A stretch of DNA of 64,000 nucleotides from Branchiostoma floridae (lineage: Eukaryota > Chordata > Leptocardii > Amphioxiformes > Branchiostomatidae): contig NC_049993.1 of NCBI RefSeq assembly GCF_000003815.2, positions 12,158,098 through 12,222,097 of the forward strand, read 5' to 3'. A program made the translations under genes and the position numbers. Positions 12,971 through 24,789 of this stretch are shown here, piece after piece (the stretch's first letter is position 1; each line of letters begins with the position of its first letter). The notes below the pieces were generated by a model that made no database searches, had not been told where the DNA came from, and saw only the letters and a program-made list of their open reading frames with translations.

Positions 12971-13669
12971 TATGGCTTATACAGTATGTGACAAGGACGG
13001 TTTTCAGATGAAACATACGAGCAACTCTATGTCGGTCTTAAATATGGCCGATCTTCCATCGATACGCCCGAAGATCGTGGATAATATGACAGAGGTATAA
13101 CGAAGCTAGTCCAAAATTCTTTCTATTGGAGATGGTATCGCACTTTATTACCCACATAATGAGTCAGGATGAGGGACCATATACACTGCTCCAAGAGCGC
13201 GCCGGTCAGTGCTGCAGTACTACATTTCACCTGATGATGTCGCTGTTAGCTAGAGCCGTTTTGTATGAGGCCGTCGGAGTTGTGTCCTTCCTCTGTCCGA
13301 CAATCCTGTTATGAGACTTCTGTAGCTCTACAACTTAGCCCATCACAGTTGCTAATTCAACAATAAACTTATCTCAGCGAAACATATCCATAAGTAAATT
13401 CCACGTGGACCTGTAAAACGTTTGCTGACGACAGACGCCTACGCTAGTGCAATACCGCTGAGATCTGTTGTCGCCATGGTTTTTAGCCCCCATGTTAGTT
13501 GGTGGCGTCACGGGTCGACGCTGCTGACGTCGAAGTGAACGTTACAAATGAAGCTCTGTGTAACTAATGTAGTATACACAGACCTGAGGGGGTGGGGTGG
13601 TGCTGAGATATAATCTTAGGCACCAGTGAATTATGACTATCTACTTTAATAGCTCTTTGATCCTCCTAC

Positions 13670-14080
13670 AACTAATGTTGTAACGGTCGGCAAACAGAGT
13701 TTTCGGTCTACTACTTGTACTTGCACCCCCTCGTTGTTTTAAATTCCCTCCCCTTTTGCACTGTGCCTCTAGGTTCAGTCTTCGGTCTCCCACTAGTTCT
13801 CATCCATTAGGTCACTGATTCAATTCGAGTCTTGTTGCTCTGAGGTTGTTCTTTCTACATTATTGAACCATGAACGTAGCACATACAACTAATGCTGTAT
13901 CGGTCGGTAAACAGAGTTTTCGGTCTATCATTTGCATCCCCCTCTATATTTTGCAGTGTGCCTCTAGGTTCAGTCTTAGGTCTCCCACTAGTTCTCATCT
14001 TTTAAGCCACCAATGCAAAGCAAGACTTGTTGCTATGAAGTTGTTCCTTCTCCATTCATCATCTACTGTGAACTTAGCCT
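13670..14080. repeat. Two-copy tandem duplication, period about 215 bp
   Basis: 'cggtcggcaaacagagtttt' at about 13685 recurs at about 13900, and both copies continue through 'gtgcctctaggttcagtctt', 'ggtctcccactagttctcat' and 'gttgct.tgaggttgttc'. The copies are well diverged. Open frames here arise from the repeat and are not considered genes. Confidence 0.7.
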
Positions 14081-14235
14081 CCTACCTAGACCGTCTACTA
14101 GATTCATGCCATTTCAAGTACCACGTCCATGTTGAAAACCACCAAGCTGAAGTTAGCTGCCCGTTTAAAAGCCGCAAATCAGCACCAAAAAAATATCGGC
14201 GGTCGCACGTAGAAGATCTTTGAAGGAGGCTACTA

Positions 14236-14705
14236 GTCTCTACCAGATTGACTTCGTGGCTATTATAGGGAGAATAATTTTGCCAGAGGAGTTTGGCCAC
14301 CATAGAGCTCTACCAGACTGACTATGCTGGCTATTATAAAATGAAATGAAGTTTTATTGATTAAATGAATGAAGACCTTTATTGCACATTTTTGCAACAC
14401 CGGGCTAAGCACAGGTCACAACAAGACATGTTGAAAAGATACAGTTCACAGATACAAAATGAGACTATTGCTGGATAAATTCAACCTCTCCTCGCTTTTT
14501 CGTTATAGTGGAGATAAAAGAGCAGATATGTTTTATGATCATTAGGGAGAATAATTTGCCAGGGGAATTTGCTACCAGAGGAGTTGGTCGGCCGGAAGGG
14601 ATACATGAACTTTAGCGTGGACTGACTCCTCTGGCCAATTTCCCGATTTTTTTTGCTAAATTCTACGATCCCCGCACCCCGTAAGAAGGCATGGTGGAGG
14701 CTGAG
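14236..14705. repeat. Dispersed repeat A, copy 2, interrupted
   Basis: Two overlapping pieces of repeat A ('accagactgactatgctgg' near 14310 and 'gactcctctggccaatttcc' near 14620) flank a retroposon-like tail inserted at about 14340-14520 ('gacctttattgcaca', reverse of an AATAAA tail). The layout suggests insertion of one element in another. Confidence 0.5.
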
Positions 14706-15944
14706 GCTCTCATGACTTGTCCTCTTATCATTAGATTAAAATTTCTCATAAAGCCCTAACGCACGCAGACATATCTAAACCCCCTTGGTGTTACATGGGC
14801 GAACTAGTATGGATTTACAAGTGCGCCTTGTGGGGTGTCTAAAATCAATCCCTTTTATGTCAGCTTAAGCTGGTTTCTTAAAGGTCATACTAGGTGCACG
14901 TAATGATGTCTGAGCCTATCTTAGAAGGTTTATCATAATAAAAGCTACTTCCTTATATATACTTTGACATTTTACAAGTCTGGACTGCATACCCTATCAC
15001 AGCGTAATCTGCAGTAGGTCTACCGCTTCTGGTTGAAATTGACAAATATCTGTCTTTTCAGGAATTACATAAGGCTCGCAAAGGGGTTTAGGTTTTGAAC
15101 GTTTATTTGACTTCTTTTTCAAAAATATGACCATCCAAAGTCACGAAGTACAGTACTCCAAACATATTACAAACACAACTATAGGATATTATGTAATGAA
15201 TGACACGTTTCAAAAATTACAATAGTAGTCGAGTTTAAAGGTACACGTATTGTAAATTGAAACGCTCTGATAATGCACATAAAATGCTACCACATCTAAA
15301 CTTATTTCATATTTTCTGAAAGAAGATGTTGAACAAATGTAACAGTATTTCAGTCCGCCTTTGTAATTAACTGAGTGATTGCAATTGGATTGCTGAAATT
15401 GTGTACATATCTCTGCCGTTCAGACTGCGGCATAAACCAAAAGTGAAATTCTCTGAGTAAGTGCAAATCCAGGACCCTGTTTGGTTATGTACTCTCTGGT
15501 TCAATTTCATTTTCAACTGAGATGCCACAAGTTTCACTGCACTGCTTTTTATCAAAATAATGCCATCATCACAATCACATTTCATTATTGGGAAAACATT
15601 GAATTTACAAAGAGTAGCAATGATTTTGTTGTTCAAACTGAACATAACAGAATCCGTCACAACACCTCCTTCTGTACATCATTTTAAATGAATGAATAGT
15701 TTCATATCACTCACAATCAAATACAAATATGATAGTTAAAGTTTTGATACACATTAAAATTTCATACTTAATGAATAACTAATAACACATGATAAAACGT
15801 GTTATAGTAAAAGTCTTAATAGACATTAAATCAGATAGATACATACATATATAATCAAAGTGAAAGATAAAGGACAACTATTGAGATATTTATATTAACA
15901 CAAGACTATGTAATATAATGTTATGTCGCCCAGGGCACATTGAA

Positions 15945-16440
15945 AACACAGAATTTCAAAAAGTGGACTATATAGCGAATATAGAATATGTCTATCAGAA
16001 AACTACTATTCGTTATGAGAGGATCTCAGTCGTCCATATTCAATATTAGTCATACATCATCAACAATATTATCCAAAATCTTGACAATGCTTGACTACCT
16101 TTAAATGAAAGTTGCACAGAATTTTAAAAAGTCGGACTATATTGTCAGCATATCAGCACAATGTTGGTCTTATGCATAAGATAATTCCATATTCATTATC
16201 ATGTTATACATAATATCAACAAAATGACAAACTCTTGACAATGTTTTACTAGTTTTTATGATGATGAAATGTGCACAGGATTTTAAAAAGCAGAAATATG
16301 TCTAACAGCAAAAACGTATTTCTTCGTGAGATTATCTCAGTCGTCATATTCAACACATGTGTCATACTATATCATTGAGTTATAGCAACAAAGTGATAGA
16401 AAATCTTGATAATGCTTTACTACATGCTGATGATAAAATA
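15945..16440. repeat. AT-rich tandem repeat, period about 160 bp, three copies
   Basis: 'acagaattttaaaaagt' variants occur at about 15949, 16113 and 16271, each followed by 'atatgtc', 'atctcagtcgt', 'catattcaa' and 'ttgacaatgcttta' phrases. The array lies 0.8-1.3 kb downstream of the NHL gene stop codon and could be within its 3' UTR or just beyond it. Confidence 0.65.
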
Positions 16441-17040
16441 AAAGCGAAGTGAGGTTCACACTTGACAAAACTAATAGTTATAGATACCGTTAGGTCAAAT
16501 GGTAAAAGATAAAAAGTCAAATCACTTCAAGATATATATAGGAGTCACATCCTTCACTGAGACGGGATAAAGAAAATATTTCCCTTTTTTCCAAAGTGAG
16601 CAATTGTGGAAATCATAATGAAAGGATAATTGTATTTTGATCATTTGTTGTTTCAACGATTCATTTGAATGCTTTCAGTACTTTAACAGCCTGACAGTGA
16701 AAGGAAATTTATCATCCATGTGAACATAACGTCTATCAAATTTGTATTGTTTATGTTACAATGTTCTTTTTATGAATGATGCAAACATAAAAAGAAATAC
16801 ACAAGCCTAATGATTTGGGCCGCGACTTGGCTGTGATAGGAATAAACCATTCTCTCTTCTCTCTCAACACTTGGTCTTTTCTGAAAACATTGATGTGACC
16901 TTTAAATCAATTATCTAGCGCTCTCTTTGGTGGGACCAATTGGAAACGGTTGGTGATGTCACAGAAAGAACACCATTAGCTGGTATGGCAATGGCTCATT
17001 TCTGTGACGTAGCGACCAGTTACTTATTTCATTTTTCTGC

Positions 17041-17261
17041 AACGCAAGTTCACCTTTATCCGGCAGGGTAACCTATATTCGTTGTGTTTACCAACATGGT
17101 ATTAAGGGATATCATACAACTGGACGGACTTTGGTTTCAAGTTGCAATATGTTCAAAATATTGTAGTTTGAAACTACCGTCCGTCAACTTGATATCCCTA
17201 GATGCCCATTTCTGAAAGCAACGGATATAGGTTACCCCACTGATAAGGGCGAACTAGCGTT
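17041..17261. mobile_element. Nested-palindrome MITE at the 3' end of the NHL gene
   Basis: Outer arms of about 45 bp ('aacgcaagttcacctttatc' at the left; the right arm reverse-complements to 'aacgctagttcgcccttatc') enclose an inner hairpin ('agggatatca' ... 'tgatatccct', with 'ggacgg.ctttggtttcaa' matching its complement). A related inner hairpin recurs at 23920-24020. The right end stops 11 bp short of the NHL stop codon, so the element probably forms the start of the 3' UTR. Confidence 0.75.
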
Positions 17262-17272
17262 AGCTGTAAATG

Positions 17273-18135
17273 CTACGGATTTAACTTTGTTCCTGGATAG
17301 ATGGTTACAGTGTTGTTAACCACATTAGTCACCACTAACTGTCCCCTTGGGCCCACAGCGATACCACACGGGTTTTCTATCTCAACGATTGTGCGGACAA
17401 ACTGCCCACTGCTTGTGAACATGTCTACCCGATCCTTTTCATAGTTTGCTACCAAAACGTGACCGGAGTTGTCCGCATACACGCCCATAGGACGCAGCAG
17501 CTGGTTATCCCCGCCAGAGCCTCCAAATCCGAAAAGCCTGCGTCCGGAGTGGCCGAACACATGGACCGTGTTGTATGTAGAATCCGTCACAAGGACCCTT
17601 CCTCCAATGGCGGTTGTGACATATAAGAATTGGTTAAATGTAGTGGATGGACGTGGCGCCCTTTCCATACTCCTGTAGAACGATCCGTTTGTGTGGTACA
17701 TCAGGATTCCCTGAAGTATGATGATGATGATTTTCTTATAGCGCACGTCCAACGCCATGGCAACGTCGTTGGACCAAGAGTTTGATTGGCCGTTCACGCC
17801 GAAGCTGGTCAGTGGTAGCGGAATATCACTCCGACTGTACTGTACTACATATACAGGACCGCCGTAACCAAATTTCTTTTGTCCCACTACCCAGGGGTGA
17901 CCCTCTCCGTCGATGCAGATGTCGGTAGGTAGTATTTTCTGTTGATGATATCTAGAGGACACGACACTGGTGACAGTGGGGAAGAGGCGGAGAAAGACGC
18001 CATTGATGTCGAAGACTTGGACTCGTTTGTTGACCTTGTCGGTCACGAATATTTCACCGTCGGCAGACACGGCCACTGCGCGGTTCATCGAAAACCTCCC
18101 TGGGGACACTCCTGGTCCGCCAAAGACAATCTTCT
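17273..18135 (-). CDS. NHL beta-propeller exon (last exon)
   Basis: The exon starts at ATTATTTACAG|AGAAG (18136/18135), which joins the preceding phase-1 exon to read Glu-Lys-Ile-Val-Phe-Gly-Gly. A second AG at 18152 would extend it in the wrong frame, and the GTG at 18151 is not a start codon. The blades are recognisable from recurring '.nr.VAVSADGEIFVTD..N.RVQVF' patterns, with the most conserved ones first and last. It ends with TAG at 17273-17275. One unusual stretch, KKIIIIILQG at about residues 606-615, is very hydrophobic but too short for a membrane helix and fits a beta strand. Confidence 0.88.
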
Positions 18136-21100
18136 CTGTAAATAATTTCACCTGGTTAGTAAATGAATGTACAACAACTTCTTTACGCCAAAAAGCAGTT
18201 GCTTGAGTACCTGCTTTTTGGCGTATCTTACTACCTGGATGTCTAACCTACATCGACAAACAACTTCTTTATTTACAAACACATATGCACGAGAGCCGAC
18301 GTTTAGTCTGTCACGAAAGTCTGTTTCTACTTCGCACTGCAGGTGGGTCACGTTTGCAACCACATTTGTAGCTCAGCAGCGTCACCTAGCTGCAAAAGGA
18401 AGTAGTACACGTACCAGACTTTATTGCTGTCTCCGAAGCGTCGGCTCTTTTGCATAGTGATAGCGACAACTTCCTTTTCTATTTGAGAGTGTACGCGTAA
18501 ATATACCTCGTAACGAGGCGGTTTGGCAATTAACATCCAATGAAGTACATGCAGAAGCTTAAAAAAAAACAAGAGATCGACGGTCTCATATTTCAGTGAA
18601 ATAATTAGTGCTTTGTGAACTTCTTATTTTGTTCATTATTGGCGACACCTCAGGGTGTCCTAAATGTGAATTTCTCGCTACATATTCTGTCTGCATTGTC
18701 CTGCCTACTTTGTAACTTTGCACCCAGGTCCAGTCAACCTTTCTCATCCTAAGGTACCAACCTGGCACCAACTTTGGACCCGGGCCAAGCCAACTTTCCC
18801 ACCTTACCAATCTCCATTTACAAACAACTTCCACATCATTTCCTGTCACTCACTAATATTCAAACAACTACGAACACAAACCAAACACACTGACCGAAAG
18901 CATTAGACCTGCATTTTTACGGAGCTAACAACGCAGAAATCATGTAGCATTGTAGGAAGTTTTTACGAAGTCAAACAGTTCCGTGTTTTGTGTTTGTTCC
19001 CCCAATGCATTTCGATATTGGTAAGATTTACCTTGTGAGATGCTGGAGGCTTTGGGTTGTGTGGCGTCCGGTGGGCTGTCGGAAGTTTTGGGCAGTGCGA
19101 TGCCATGTGGGCCTTCGTAGGTTTTGGGCAGTGCTGCACTTTCTGACTTGATAGAAGCCGATGACAGTGTGACATTGATGGCAGTTGGTGTCCCCTAAGA
19201 CGACATTAGGACATGGTAAGCTGATTTTTATTGTCTTACCTTAATTCAGAACAAAAAAGAACAATAATCATCATATCAAAATATAATAATATAGAATGAT
19301 TTGCAATATCAATATATCAGGAAGTTTACGGTTTTTTTGGTAAGTGCTGTAGACCAGCAGTCATGATAGGTCGCTAACACCTATGGGTCAGGTGAATTGG
19401 AAACGTCCGAATCCTGTTTATTTATGTAAATGAGCAAACACGAACCAATCATTGCCAACCATCAAACTAAGAACTGTCTGTTTCTATGACATTGGAGGTG
19501 TGATGGCTGCTTTCCATAGTAATAGAGAATCCTGAGCCCCTATTGGATGGATTTTGATAGTGATTAAAAATCCTGAGCTCCTATTGATGAGTCAAGGAAA
19601 GGGAGCGGTTCTCTCGAACTCGAGGTATACGGCCACAGGCTCTTTGTGAGGAGACCCAATATTACCCCGGCAGCATTCTACAATTGCATAAGATAGTACC
19701 AAACTGGCCAAGGAGTGCAGTCAGCCAAGAGGTGTCCATTTGCCATGTAGCGAAGCACACTCCTAAGCCGGCTTCAATCCTCTGACAGCTTTTGATACCA
19801 TCTTATGCTACCGTAAGATCTGCTTGCAAATTAACTACAACGCTCGGGTTAACAGCACAAAGCGTTAACAGAAGTTGTAAGTCTTCTTACCGTGGACATG
19901 ACCGTGAGATTAGCCCCTCCCTTCCTCTCAAAGCTGCAGCACTCAGGGGGGCCGCTTGGAGTGTAGGTAGTAAGCATAGCTGATGTCATTGGCTGTGGAA
20001 CAATTGACACATAGTTAACATTTGTTCACTTAACTGTATTTTCTGACTTATGTATTGGCTAGATACAAGATCTGTATGTCTGAATAACATGGCCTAAACA
20101 GTTTTCGATGTAAACATACCACCGACATCGCCCCTGTGATAAGTATGATTTGCCATGCTCTCTTGTCCTAACTTGTCCCAACAATGATTGAAAATTTCAT
20201 CAACATTGAATGAATGACCAGAAACTGGCAAGGACAGAAGAAAACAAAGCTTTTTGACTTGAACCACAACCATTTGTTAACATGCCGTGGTTTCACAAAC
20301 TCACTACTAGTACTTGATTGGATGGACAAATACTCTAGTTTGTAATAAGGAAGACTCTCAAATGGATAAATAAAAAGCGGACAGTATGAAATAAGCTTTC
20401 ACAAACAGAATGGCTTCAGAATGTAATACCATGCCACATGAGTTACAAACTATGTCATGACGGTGGGAATTCACTAAAACACTAGTACTATCCCATGCAC
20501 TATAGCTAATTGATCGGTATCCTTACACTTGCTACCATGAAGTTTTTTTTTTCTTTTTCAAGGGGGCAGTGAATGTTCAGAGCCTCGACGGTACTCAGGC
20601 AACCGAAACTTGTATACGAGACTCCAAAAATTGAAATACAACCGTTGAAGCGCGTACGCTTTGTGTGTTTGGAATCTTTTTAACTTCATTGTCATTTTGT
20701 GTTTACTGTGTGCTGATTGTTGGTTTATATGACGTACATTCGATTGTATTTTTCTCTCCCGGGAGAGTAGCTGTCACTTAGTAAAGGAGAGCTGTTTAAA
20801 CTGCTGTTTAAACTTTTTTCCGCAACTGCTATGGCCTATTGCACAGTTTTTTAATGTATATGTATGTATGCACTATATTTTGTGTACCTATGGGTTTTTA
20901 TACCTGAAATAAAGAATAAAGATTAAGATTAAACTAAAATACCGTGTGAGTGTCCTGGTTCTTCCCACTGAAATATAGCCAAGTCACGGTCCAGCCGATG
21001 ATCAGGAACGCTATGAAGGCGGCTGTTACAACAGCCACGCACACCCTGCCGTTTGTACAGCCAGACAGGTTACCTGGGAAGGATTTAATGCAATAGAAAT

Positions 21101-22580
21101 GTCAACAACGAAATAAGAAAAGCATCAAGGGAGCACAAAACTGTTACAAAACTATCAGGAGACTGGTGATATACAGACTAGCAACTCTTTAGTCCAAGCT
21201 GTCTTTGCAATTTGTTGTTTGAGTGGGAAATAGTGTTTAAAATTTCATCTAGGATAACATCAGCATATTGACTGTTCCAGCAAATATCAGCAAAATATTA
21301 GCTATTCCCTATCTGGTAATAGAGATTTGCGATTTCGCTAAAGGCAAATTACTGAGAAGGGAGACATCATGGATATTCATAGAAAATGTTGCCTTTCTAG
21401 TTTCAATTAACGTTTCCCATCCTCCATTCCTGCAACATAAGAACATGTAATGCTATTTTTTGAATTTTTGAATTTTTTTTTAAAAGATGGACTATATGGT
21501 AATAAGGTATCTGTATCTTACCGAAAACCGATTCTTTGCGATCGTTTTGAGGCGCGTACATCGGGTTGGGCCTCAGGGAGTTTTGAATGATTGTATACAA
21601 ATCACTGCTGGACGCGTTACCCCCGGCTAAGTTTACGGGTACGTTAATGTTGCGATTGGAAACGGTCTTAGCTCTTTGCAAATGTTCCTTGGGTCGGGTC
21701 TCCTCGGAGCGTTGGTCATGCCGCAAAATATTCTCCTGGCACATGTATGCGGTAGCGTATGGTCTGATGATATCGTCTTTCTGTCCGTTTTCGTTTGCCG
21801 TATCACCCGCTGTCGGTGCGGTGTTGTCATCATCATCGTCTTGGTATCTGACAGCATACGGCTGGATACAAAGATTATCGTCCTCGTTCCTGGATGGCAC
21901 CAAGGTGGCATCAAGATTGTGGTGTTGTGTAGCCAGATATGTCGGCAGAAAGACATCGTCGTCATCATCTTGAAGACGGGCTGCAGCGTATTGTAGGCTC
22001 TCATTTTCGGTTGACTCTGAGGCTGTTTGACCATCGTATTCAAGCATGGGCATTGTACGTTCTTGCACCCCTGTGCTGTCATCATCGCTTGCTAGTGTTG
22101 AGTTGGGTTTATATTCTAGTTCTTGAGGACGTGAGACGGCGTATGGCTGCAAGTTGGGGGTGTCTGCCTCTGCGCTTGGGTGGAACACGTCAGGGGCAGA
22201 GTGACCGTTTGGCTGTGGAGGATTTTGCGGGTACAGCCGATTGGGGTTTTGGACGTTTTCTTTGTCGATTTCATTCGAATTGGCGGTGGTTGGTTTGTAA
22301 GCGGGGTTGGGGTCCCGGGCGTTTGCCTGACACATCGGATCCGTAGGAAGTGTGATGGGAGGATGACAGGTGTCATTCATAGCGTCAGTATCCTCCTCGT
22401 GTGGGTTAGATCCTCTCAAGTAGGTTGTGCCACAAGTGGTGCATCTTAAAGTGAATTTGTCTTCCTGAAAGCACTCTTTACTTTGCTCTTGCTCTGAACT
22501 TGTCTTGTACAGGGCCATGTCGAAGTTTGCCATAGGTCTAGAGTTTGAGCAATCAGCACGTACCTTGTTCAGAAATTGGT
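17273..22580 (-). CDS. Type II membrane protein with C-terminal NHL beta-propeller
   Basis: Five exons: 22580-21522, 21073-20943, 19992-19891, 19194-19032, 18135-17273; all joins are GT/AG and in frame. From the first in-exon Met (22533) the product is 756 aa. Residues 1-337 are hydrophilic and acidic, with Asp runs, repeated PYAV/PYAT/YAAA motifs and NPMY (323-326). Residues 348-372 are one hydrophobic helix. Residues 373-469 are a Pro/Ser/Thr stalk with NLT and NVT glycosylation sequons. Residues 470-756 are NHL repeats (GVAV/GIAV, D.v..rVqvF, G..lr.fG patterns), probably six blades. With no signal peptide, Arg/Lys before the helix and sequons after it, a type II topology is inferred. NHL propellers bind proteins, peptides or RNA; here it would be extracellular. 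Exon 1 begins at a good acceptor (TTTGCAG), so an upstream exon, at least 5' UTR, exists but was not found. Confidence 0.85.
18183..18224. repeat. Short perfect hairpin
   Basis: 'tacgccaaaaagcag' and its exact complement 'ctgctttttggcgta' are separated by 12 bp. It lies in the intron just upstream of the NHL exon. Probably the remains of a very short MITE. Confidence 0.75.
20550..20935 (+). mobile_element. Retroposon 3'-end fragment
   Basis: The segment ends 'acctgaaataaagaataaag' then 'attaagatt', an AATAAA-bearing tail with a short A/T-rich repeat, preceded by T-rich sequence without an open frame. It lies in an intron of the NHL gene, in the opposite orientation. Truncated LINE-like 3' end is the best reading; the family cannot be named. 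Confidence 0.4.
20943..21073 (-). CDS. Transmembrane exon of the NHL protein
   Basis: 131 bp, acceptor CCTTCCCAG at 21074, donor CACG|GTATTT at 20943/20942. It encodes about 44 residues with the single membrane segment (VCVAVVTAAFIAFLIIG...WLYF) preceded by Arg and followed by SGKNQDTHT. Its phase-1 start and phase-0 end fit both neighbours. Confidence 0.85.
21522..22580 (-). CDS. Cytoplasmic acidic tail exon with repeated PYAV motifs
   Basis: 1059 bp single exon. Motifs: NLQPYAVSR, SLQYAAARLQ followed by five Asp, CIQPYAVRYQ followed by five Asp, IIRPYATAYMCQ and finally PNPMYAPQND. The spacing (40-60 residues) and the shared [IL][QR]PYA.[RAS] core point to an internally duplicated peptide motif. 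Tyrosine in an acidic setting suggests phosphorylation and SH2 or PTB docking; NPMY fits the NPxY consensus. These functions are inference. In-frame Mets at 22533 (MANFD) and 22518 (MALYK, better Kozak context) are possible starts; the frame is also open back to the acceptor at 22580. Confidence 0.75.
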
Positions 22581-23465
22581 CTGCAAATAGACAATGACAA
22601 TGACTTTCTAAGCAATCTAATCGACATGGAAATGAATATATTTTTTGCAGACTACTTTCATCATGTGTAGGTTGTTTCCTTATTAGTGACATTCACTATT
22701 TGTTGTTGTTAATTTGTCGTGACATCACGGAATGACTGTCGCATTGCAGTACGCCCCCATCTTGCCCACCCGTTATATAATTGAAATGGAAAAGAATACA
22801 TTTTTCATAGACTAGGGTCAGTGTATGTAGTGTGTATTCTTATTAATAAACATTCGCGCTTTACTTTGTAATATAGCTCTTAAGGCAGGACTATGCGATA
22901 TCAAAAAACAATATTAATACGCTGCATTTTTAGAATATTCAATCTTTTCCTGTTATACTGGTACCTATCTCTTCCACCCATACCCCTCCTAACGCAATAG
23001 AACGGTCGGCCATGGTCGATAAAGATAATTGATGGTAAATTTTTCTGTAAGTTCTTGCCATGCAAAGCTTGGGGTATTTCACCATGTACCAGTAAGGCGG
23101 GGCTTGCATGCATAAATTGAAAAAGAGTAGGCGGTTGCATAACTAAGGTCACAGAGGTTAGGAGAGTAGGAAGTTACATTACATTTCATATTTTTTTCAA
23201 TATGTTTTCAGGAAACACCAATGACAAGTAATACATTAACCATTTCCCAATGCGAAGTGGCAGACAATCACCAAAGTTCAATTATCAACTTGCTTCCACA
23301 TAATTGCACCTGTACATGGTACGTTCATTTATTTGTATCAGGAAGAGAGAACATTGTATATGTATATTGGTTTTGGCAGCATGTGCGCGCGTGTCCTCTA
23401 TATATCTATTCATGAGAAGCTCAAGTTTATATTTAGGTCATGAGGGAGGTAACAAGTCAGATGTG

Positions 23466-23470
23466 TGTGG

Positions 23471-23509
<39 letters not shown>

Positions 23510-23787
23510 TTTGTGTGTGTGTTTGTGTGTGTTTGTGTGTGTGTCGATGTGTGTTTGCGCGCGTGTGTGTGTGTTTGTGTGTAACGTTATATGTGTATGT
23601 GTATGTGTGTGTGTTTGTGTGTCTGTGTATGTATTTGTGTCTGTGTGTGTTTGCGTGTGTTTTTTTGTGTGTGTGTATGTGTTTGTGTGTGTGTCAGTGT
23701 GTGTGTGCGTGCGTGCGTGCGTGCGTGCGCGTGTGTGTGTGTGTGTGTATGTGTATGTGTGTATGTGTTTGTGTGTGTGTTTGTTTC
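23466..23787. repeat. GT-rich microsatellite, about 320 bp
   Basis: Imperfect (TG)n with scattered TTTG, TATG and CGTG variants. Long Cys/Val and His/Thr open frames on both strands (for example 23304-23810 plus) are products of the repeat. Confidence 0.95.
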
Positions 23788-23919
23788 CGGGTATTTGTAG
23801 CATAACTTAAGAACGTCTCAATGGATTATGATGACATCTAATATGTGGTAGGATCTTTGGGGCTGAAGGTCAAGGTCAAATTTGGACATCCAGGCGGTTG
23901 CCATTGGTACTGTACATTT

Positions 23920-24020
23920 AGGGATATCAAGTCGACGGACGTTGGTTTCAAGCTGCAATATTTTAGAAATATTGCAGTTTAAAACCATCGTCCGCTTTTC
24001 AAACCAACGGATATATGTAA
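23920..24020. mobile_element. Second copy of the 17041-17261 MITE (inner hairpin)
   Basis: 'gggatatcaagtcgacggac', 'ttggtttcaagctgcaatat' and its complement 'atattgcagtttaaaacca' reproduce the inner hairpin of the element beside the NHL stop codon; the right side continues 'caacggatata' as in that copy, while the outer left arm is missing. Confidence 0.65.
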
Positions 24021-24789
24021 GGTGTTAGATAGATTACACCTAAAACAGGCACATTTAAAGCTGATACTGAATACTGAAGGATAATATCTCCTCTGACAAT
24101 TTTGTTTTATTTTACTGTTTCAGTACCGAAACATTATGTGAAACATTAGGGTATTCCAAATTGAAGAAAATAGCAGTAATCAGCTATCGTGCAAGAGACA
24201 TTTTGCTGAATATAGCAAGTGTCATTGAATAACTATTTTTACAAAGTTTTTTTTACTCACTGTGTGACTTGTGCGGATCTCACTCGGAGTCCAAGTAAGG
24301 TACAGGAAGAAGAGCGTCGTCTGTGGAATGCCGCGCCGCGTGAGTGTTACACTAAATGGCGTGTATACCGGGTATATAAATTAGATACAGACACAGAAAT
24401 GTGAGGGTCTAGTTCTGGTGCTTTGTGACACGGGGCGACGATGACATTCGAATTTGAATTAAATCATTTATGCAACACTCGGGGCGAACCACTTTTCTAA
24501 GGCCAAGAGAAACCAATTCTGTGTTTCCTTGTCCTGAAGGCATTAGGGTCGGTGGGTAGGGAGGCATCCTTTTTTATCACATTTTTGCTGGAGTGATACA
24601 GAAAATTCACGTGAAAACAGACAAAAGTATCATGGCCGAGCACATTACTTTATTGGTCTGTGCGTTGTAACATAGTTTTTTATCACTTTGGCTTGATATC
24701 TTAAATACAACGTCAACGTTACATGCTCCAAGAATACACTGTTACTGTAGAGAGCTAGACAGGTGTTCAATGTATGACATGCCTATTCT

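Larger units (their letters stand above)
22581..24789. other. Upstream flank of the NHL gene, no exon identified
   Basis: The missing first exon and promoter of the NHL gene should be here or further right. I see no convincing start codon exon. The stretch holds a GT-rich microsatellite (23466-23787) and a MITE copy (23920-24020). Confidence 0.5.

Noticed and set aside
18136-18152. GTG start codon or upstream AG for the NHL exon
   Set aside because: The AG at 18152 gives the wrong frame from the preceding phase-1 exon; the AG at 18136 restores it.
23304-23810. 168-aa Cys/Val-rich open frame
   Set aside because: It is the translation of a GT microsatellite; both strands are open and there is no family pattern.
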